Positions 16,419 to 20,616 of a stretch of 20,616 nucleotides of DNA are shown here, in pieces. Numbering within the stretch: position 1 is the stretch's first letter; each line of letters starts with the position of its first letter. Made by a program: the position numbers and the translations under genes. This DNA comes from Haplomitrium mnioides. Its lineage: Eukaryota > Marchantiophyta > Haplomitriopsida > Calobryales. The notes beneath the pieces were generated by a model, which ran no database searches, was not told the origin of the DNA, and saw only the letters and a list, made by a program, of their open reading frames with translations. Location: contig JBNGIS010020297.1 in NCBI GenBank assembly GCA_049999725.1, forward strand, positions 1 through 20,616. Direction: 5' to 3'.

Positions 16419-16679
16419 TGCTGGAATGAATCATACAATAGGTACTCAACAATGGGTCACTAGCTCATGCAAAGGTGTGATGAAATTCTTCCTCTCTTTC
16501 TTCTCCTCTCAATCTCTTCTCATATCAATTATCTTAATAATACAATCATGTGTCTTTGCTACCTTAATCCTAGGTTTGGCTTAACCTAATGTGGTTACTA
16601 ATTATTGATTAGTAACCTAATCCTAGATTAGTAAACATCCTTTAATCTTACTTATTATGTTACTAAATATATCCTAACA
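16419..16679 (-). repeat. 5' LTR of element B (261 bp)
   Basis: Aligns end to end with 3092-3355, with about 16 substitutions and a 3-base gap (AAT present in the 3' LTR near 3200). TG...CA ends on the minus strand. The primer site adjoins it on the left and the ATTAT duplication on the right. Confidence 0.95.
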
Positions 16680-16684
16680 ATTAT
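16680..16684. repeat. Target site duplication of element B (right copy)
   Basis: ATTAT, identical to 3087-3091. Confidence 0.9.
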
Positions 16685-16769
16685 TCTATTATTATTTTAG
16701 TCCACCATTCAATACTACTATTCTTTACTGTAATTTTTATTACTTTATTTTATTTTAATATTTAATAAT

Positions 16770-16911
16770 TGTTATGGAAGATTGGAAACGCACAGAGAAA
16801 TCGGGCAGCGCCGCACTTCACTTCCAGATAGATTGAATACAAAGTGTCATATTGTTCATAGCCCTATCTATATATAGGTATAGATAGGGTTTGTCCTATA
16901 GTCCTATAACA
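16770..16911 (-). repeat. 3' LTR of element C (142 bp)
   Basis: On the minus strand it begins TGTTATAGGAC and ends TTCCATAACA, so the termini form a short inverted repeat TGTTAT/ATAACA. It abuts the polypurine tract at 16912-16920. It is short for a copia LTR. It contains a TATATATA box at 16869-16876 within a small palindromic stretch (CTATCTATA...TATAGATAG). Its start resembles the D LTR. With only one copy present, the outer end is inferred from the TG...CA pattern. Confidence 0.72.
16869..16876 (-). promoter_or_regulatory. TATA-like element in the C LTR
   Basis: TATATATA about 36 bases inside the minus-strand start of the LTR, a position comparable to the TATA-like stretch in the D LTR. 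Confidence 0.4.
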
Positions 16912-16920
16912 CTCCCCCTT
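16912..16920 (-). other. Polypurine tract of element C
   Basis: The minus strand reads AAGGGGGAG directly before the TGTTAT start of the LTR. Confidence 0.85.
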
Positions 16921-16994
16921 GACTGATTTTGTTCTAAACTAATCAGTCACAATTCTAGGACTAGGTTATATCAATATGCTACTATAGGTGTGGT

Positions 16995-17032
16995 CTCATT
17001 AAAACCCTCCTGCTTTCTTCTGAGGGAAAGAG
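16995..17032 (-). other. Conserved 38-bp block between pol and polypurine tract of C
   Basis: Counterpart of 3480-3517 in element B: same length, identical first 14 and last 11 bases, diverged centre. It lies in the non-coding segment between pol and the polypurine tract. Confidence 0.55.
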
Positions 17033-18507
17033 TGCCACCACTTGAGTGCATTTACATCAAAAAATAGATTGTTTGAAACATGTAGATACCAATCATCACG
17101 CAGATCTCTGTTGTAGTGTTGTAGAAGGCACTGATTGTTGTTGGCTCCTGTTGTTGATGGCTCCGTTCATCTGTATGGAAAACCTGTGAGCTCTCATCTG
17201 TCTTATGAAAACCATACGTATATCATTAGTGTCGACGTAGTGTCGTATAAATATCTGTAAAACAAACTTCGGAGTTAAAACATAATACTCAATAGCAGAA
17301 AGCGAGATATAAGATTTTGAGAAGAGTTTGAATCATATGAAATTGATATGTCAATTTTGCTTTCTGTTGAGTTCAGATAATTTTGGTAGGCCAATACCCT
17401 CGATATGTGCCTTGTGTAGGGCAGTAGGTAGGGTTTTGTGAAAATGTCAGCCCTATTGTCTTTGCTTGGTATCCATTGTACGTTAATCTGTTCACCATGT
17501 TGTTCATGAGTGTACAAGAATTTAGGGGCTATATGTTTGATTCTGTCCCCTTTGATGAAGCCTTGGGCTATTTGTTCGACACATGGTCTATTATCTTCAT
17601 AGAGTACTGTAGGGGATTGGATAAGTTGTTGACCAGTGTTGGAGTTGATATGATCAATCAACTGTCGTAGCCAAATACATTCTCTACTAGCCTCGTATAA
17701 TGCTATAATTTCGGCATGATTGGTAGATGTTGTGGTTATGGTCTGTTTGGTGTTTTTCCATGAAATAGCTGTACCCCCTTTAAGGAATACATATCTTGTT
17801 TGTGATTTTGTATCATCGGGGTCAGATAAGTATCCGGCATCGCCATATCCAATGATGTCGTTTTCAGCATTTTTCGGGAAGAATAGACCCATGTCTACAG
17901 TGCCTCGCAGGTATCTGAAAATTCTTTTGATGCCATTCCAATTGCGTATCGTTGGTTATGAGCTATGTCTTGCTAGTAGGTTTACAGCGAAAGCAATGTC
18001 GGGTCTGGTCTGATTTACCAAGTACATTAATGCTCCGATGGTGGATAGGTATGGTTTCTCTGGTCCAAGGGTGGGTTCTGTTTCCTTCCTTTTGGAAAAC
18101 ATGTCTTTTGAGGGATCTGAGGATCTCATTTCCATGGGCGTGCTCATTGGGTGAGCCTTTTCCATGTTGAATTGTTTCAACATTTTCGATGTGTAAGTTG
18201 ACTGATGTATCAGAATGCCATCATGTAAGTGTTCGAATTGTATTCCCAAGCAGAAGTCAGGTTCGCCAATGTCTCGCATTTCAAAGGTAGTTTTCAGTTT
18301 CTCAATAGTGTCAGAGGTTAGGCATGGTGTCCCAAAAATGTTGATATCGTCTACGTATATTACCACTATAACGTATTCAGGGGTTTCCTGTTTCATGAAT
18401 AGGCATGGTGCAATGTCGTTGTTCTTAAAATTCATGGTCATCATTTCTAATTTGAATCTTTGATACCAATTCTTGCCGCTTTGTTTGAGGCCATACATCG
18501 ATCTCAT

Positions 18508-19062
18508 GACTTGGACTGCCATTTGAGGGTCCGATCGATTTGATGTAATATATGTAGCATTTGCTGAATGCTTTGTCGATGGAATGCTTCCATGCACACA
18601 TGATCGAGGTGGGACTAAAGGTCCCTTGTCATTGTGTTTGTTCAGCTTTCTTGCGAGGTGGACTGAAGGTGCATTCTTCTGCCAATCTGTCATGCCTGTT
18701 GATGGGACTGAAGGTCCTCTGTTGGACTGCGTGTTTAGCAATTGTGCTGGTTGGACTAAAGGTCCAGAAATTGCAGTGTTAAGCATGTTGTTCATTGTAT
18801 GGCGCTTTCTCTTTGTCATGAGGATAGTAGGTCCTTTCTTTTGCAGCCATTTGTGGACTATAGGTCCTGTTGTAGATTTATTGTGAGGGACAGAACGTCT
18901 AACCTCAGATGATTTGTATTGAGGGACAAAAGGTCCAACATCAGATGTTCTGCATTGGGGGACAAAAGGTCTAGCCTCAGATATTTGGCATTGAGGGACA
19001 AAAGGTCTGACCTCAGATATTTGGCATTGAGGGACAAAATGTCCAACCTCAGATATTTGTCT
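18508..19062 (-). repeat. Repeat-built insert within the C reverse transcriptase (about 185 codons)
   Basis: Lies between FHIQGE and VQVMRSMYGLKQ, a junction that in element A takes only about 16 residues (YMVQPQGF to KALYGLKQ). It stays open throughout. Its first 180 bases are five 12-codon tandem units; the rest has irregularly spaced GPxV-type motifs (GPIVHK, GPLVQP, GPSVPS, GPLVPP). Element B has a shorter version (about 65 residues, with GPLVHE and GRIVPP) at the same place. Confidence 0.8.
18880..19059 (-). repeat. Five tandem 36-bp (12-residue) units in C pol
   Basis: The units run 19059-19024, 19023-18988, 18987-18952, 18951-18916 and 18915-18880. The residue pattern is QISEVRPFVPQC, decaying to RTSDVGPFVPQY and KSSEVRRSVPHN. 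Units 2 and 3 are nearly identical in DNA, which suggests recent expansion. Most units carry the dyad GGAC-N5-GTCC or a one-base variant. Confidence 0.92.
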
Positions 19063-19070
19063 CTCCCCCT
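19060..19070 (-). other. Internal G-rich polypurine tract in C pol
   Basis: The minus strand reads AGGGGGAGAGA within the codons for QGER at the entrance of the RT insert. It resembles the element's own 3' polypurine tract (AAGGGGGAG) and matches the location of GGGGGGAGAA in B. Confidence 0.4.
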
Positions 19071-20616
19071 GAATGTGGAAAGATAACCTTGATATGAGTT
19101 CTGGAGGTGCTTTCATGTAGATCTGAGAGTCAAGTATGCCGTACAAGTATGCTGTAATAACGTCCATGATGTGCATGATGAGGTTCCGTTGAATGGCGAA
19201 TGCGATCATATATCTGTATGTAATGGAGTCCATTACGAGTGAATACGTCAGATTATAGTCTCTGCCAGGTATTTGTGTGTATCCTTTCGCAACTAGTCTG
19301 GCATTGTATCTGGTGATGTCGCCCTTTGCATTTCTCTTTCTGACGAATATGAATCTGTAGCCGGTCAGGGTCATGTCTGGCGTTGTTGGGGTGATGGAGC
19401 CAAAAACTTGGTGATGAATCAGAGAATCTAGTTCTGAGTTAATCGCATGTTCCCATTGGGGCCAGTCTTGTCTGGATTGTGCATCTTGTACGGATATCGG
19501 GTCTGGTGTATTGTCATCTATACTTTGAGATACTGAGTAGGCAAACATGTCGTCTATGTCTGTTTTGTCTCTGGTCCAAATACGGCCGGTATGCGAGTAA
19601 TCAATGGATATCTCCTCATTTTCTGGAATTGTCGATCTCAGCATGTCAGACGTTGTGTCTTGGGTTGGTTGTCTTTCGATATTGGTGTGACGAGGTTGGT
19701 CGGGCTTTGGTTTATTTTTGGAGCCAAGCGGGCGTCCTCTTTTGGCCTTGGGCGCAATATCAATAGCAGGTCTGGATTCTCTTTGTAGTCTTGCAGGTGC
19801 ATTAGCTGCTTCGATATGGGATTTGGTAATCCCTGCTATATCATTGAATGCGTCTGGTGTTTTTACTAATGTCTGTTGGAGGTGAAGTATTTTCTGTACT
19901 TCATAGTCAAATTGTCCGGTCCTGGCATCGGGTTGAAGGATTGAGTTTTTACGCCATACCAGTTCCTCCTTATGTGTTGTTGTGTGTGAAGGAGTGTCAT
20001 GTGTCAAGGGTGGGAAAGTGTCCTCAAAGAATTGGCAATCCGCGAATCGGGACTTGAAAACGTCTGATGTGCTCGGTTCGAGGTATCAAATTATTGATGG
20101 GGATTCAAAACCAATATATATTCCTTTCTGACGTTGTGGTCCCATTTTGGTTTGGTTGGGGCCGAGGATTGGTACCATGACCAAACATCTGAATGTTCTG
20201 AGGTGTGTAATGTTGGCGGGCATGCCTATGGCAAGTCGATATGGTGAGTAACGGTTGAAGGCTGATGGTTTGAACCCTATTAGGGTGGCTGCATGCAGTA
20301 CGGCATGGCCCCATGCGGAGGTAGGGAGGCTTGTGTTCAGCAGTAGTGGTCGGGCGATGAGTTGTATACGTTTAATTGCTGATTCAGCTATTCCATTCTG
20401 GAAATGGACGTGAGGGACTGAGTATTGGATATCTATACCTGCTAATGTGCAGAATTCGTCGAATGTTTTAGACGAAAATTCGTCGGTGTTGTCGACTCTG
20501 AGAGTTTTGATCGGGTATTCGGGGAATTGAGTGGCGAGCTTTAAAATTTGTGAGAGTAGTTTGGGGAATACCATATTTTTGGTTGTAAGTAGAGATACTT
20601 GTGACCATTTTGATGA

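Larger units (their letters stand above)
3092..16679 (-). mobile_element. Element B: degenerate minus-strand Ty1/copia retrotransposon, interrupted by element A
   Basis: Two LTRs in the same orientation, 264 and 261 bp, are flanked by ATTAT duplications. On the minus strand the order is 5' LTR, tRNA-Ile-type primer site, long leader, gag, integrase core fragment, the insertion of element A, then the rest of integrase, reverse transcriptase, RNase H, polypurine tract and 3' LTR. The LTRs differ at about 16 aligned positions plus one 3-base gap (about 6%). Coding parts carry stops and frameshifts, and protease plus the N-terminal part of integrase are missing. Without A the element is about 7.5 kb, of which 2.6 kb is leader. 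Similarity to element C in integrase, RT and RNase H shows they are relatives. Confidence 0.93.
16770..20616 (-). mobile_element. Element C: minus-strand Ty1/copia retrotransposon, 3' part (partial)
   Basis: Contains the 3' LTR, polypurine tract, a non-coding 3' segment, and pol from the integrase core to the end of RNase H. Gag, protease, the start of integrase and the 5' LTR lie beyond the right edge. Pol aligns with element B throughout, so the two are related families or subfamilies. The five bases left of the LTR (ATAAT, 16765-16769) would be one copy of its target duplication if the LTR end is right; the partner is outside the window. Confidence 0.88.
17275..20616 (-). pseudogene. Element C pol: integrase core, reverse transcriptase, RNase H, with two nonsense codons
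   Basis: A single minus-strand frame runs from the right edge to 17275, interrupted only by TGA at 20086-20088 (in PSII-stop-YLEP, where arginine is expected) and TAA at 17956-17958 (in ARHSS-stop-PTIRNW, where glutamine is expected). Both fit one C-to-T change. Integrase core: RVDNTDEF and the glutamate of NGIAESAIK. Then a basic segment KAKRGRPLGSK (19750-19717). RT: QWEHAINSELDSL, RFIFVRKRNAKG, MDVITAYLYG, a repeat-built insert of about 185 residues (19062-18508), MRSMYGLKQSGKNWY and YVDD at 18357-18346. RNase H: GYGDAGYLSDPDD, ending with DNRADIFTKP. Apart from the two stops it looks well preserved. Confidence 0.9.

Noticed and set aside
18858-19046. CRISPR-like array suggested by regular 36-bp repeats
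   Set aside because: The units are directly adjacent with no unique spacers, are in frame with pol and lie in a plant retrotransposon.

Overview
The window is repeat-rich nuclear DNA from a plant, most likely a flowering plant; the species cannot be named from it. The evidence is three or four Ty1/copia LTR retrotransposons, plant-type primer sites, AT-rich intergenic DNA and scaffold gaps. I see no intact host gene, no RNA gene, no CRISPR array and nothing bacterial.

Layout. (1) 1-347: 5' end of a minus-strand copia-like element (D): leader, primer binding site and a 168-bp LTR; the rest lies left of the window. (2) 348-2759: unassigned DNA with a 10-N gap and no convincing gene. (3) 2760-3091: AT-rich tract with short tandem repeats, the target of element B. 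(4) 3092-16679: element B, minus strand, bounded by 264/261-bp LTRs and a perfect 5-bp duplication (ATTAT). Its gag and pol are decayed, it has lost protease and the N-terminal part of integrase, and it has an unusually long 2.6-kb leader holding unidentified open frames and an 81-bp tandem array split by a 100-N gap. (5) 6185-12305: element A, plus strand, nested inside B's pol at the end of the integrase core. It has 229-bp LTRs differing at two positions, a perfect ATTTT duplication and one uninterrupted gag-pol frame with all catalytic residues visible. Its initiation codon appears to have been lost (ATG to ATA). (6) 16680-16769: the rest of the AT-rich target. (7) 16770-20616: element C, minus strand, a relative of B. 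Its 3' LTR is 142 bp and its pol is a single frame broken by two C-to-T nonsense codons; gag, protease and the 5' LTR lie right of the window.

Order of events: B inserted in AT-rich DNA about 85 bp from the end of C (the order of B and C is not settled). Much later A inserted into B. LTR divergence agrees: about 6% for B, under 1% for A.

The points most worth following are: a primer site in B and D that matches the anticodon arm of tRNA-Ile(AAU) rather than a tRNA 3' end, with a T/C difference exactly at the inosine-34 position; a roughly 185-residue repeat-built insert inside the reverse transcriptase of C, shorter in B, which also carries a series of GGAC-N5-GTCC dyads; a G-rich polypurine tract at the entrance of that insert in both elements; and the non-canonical TA...CA ends of element A.
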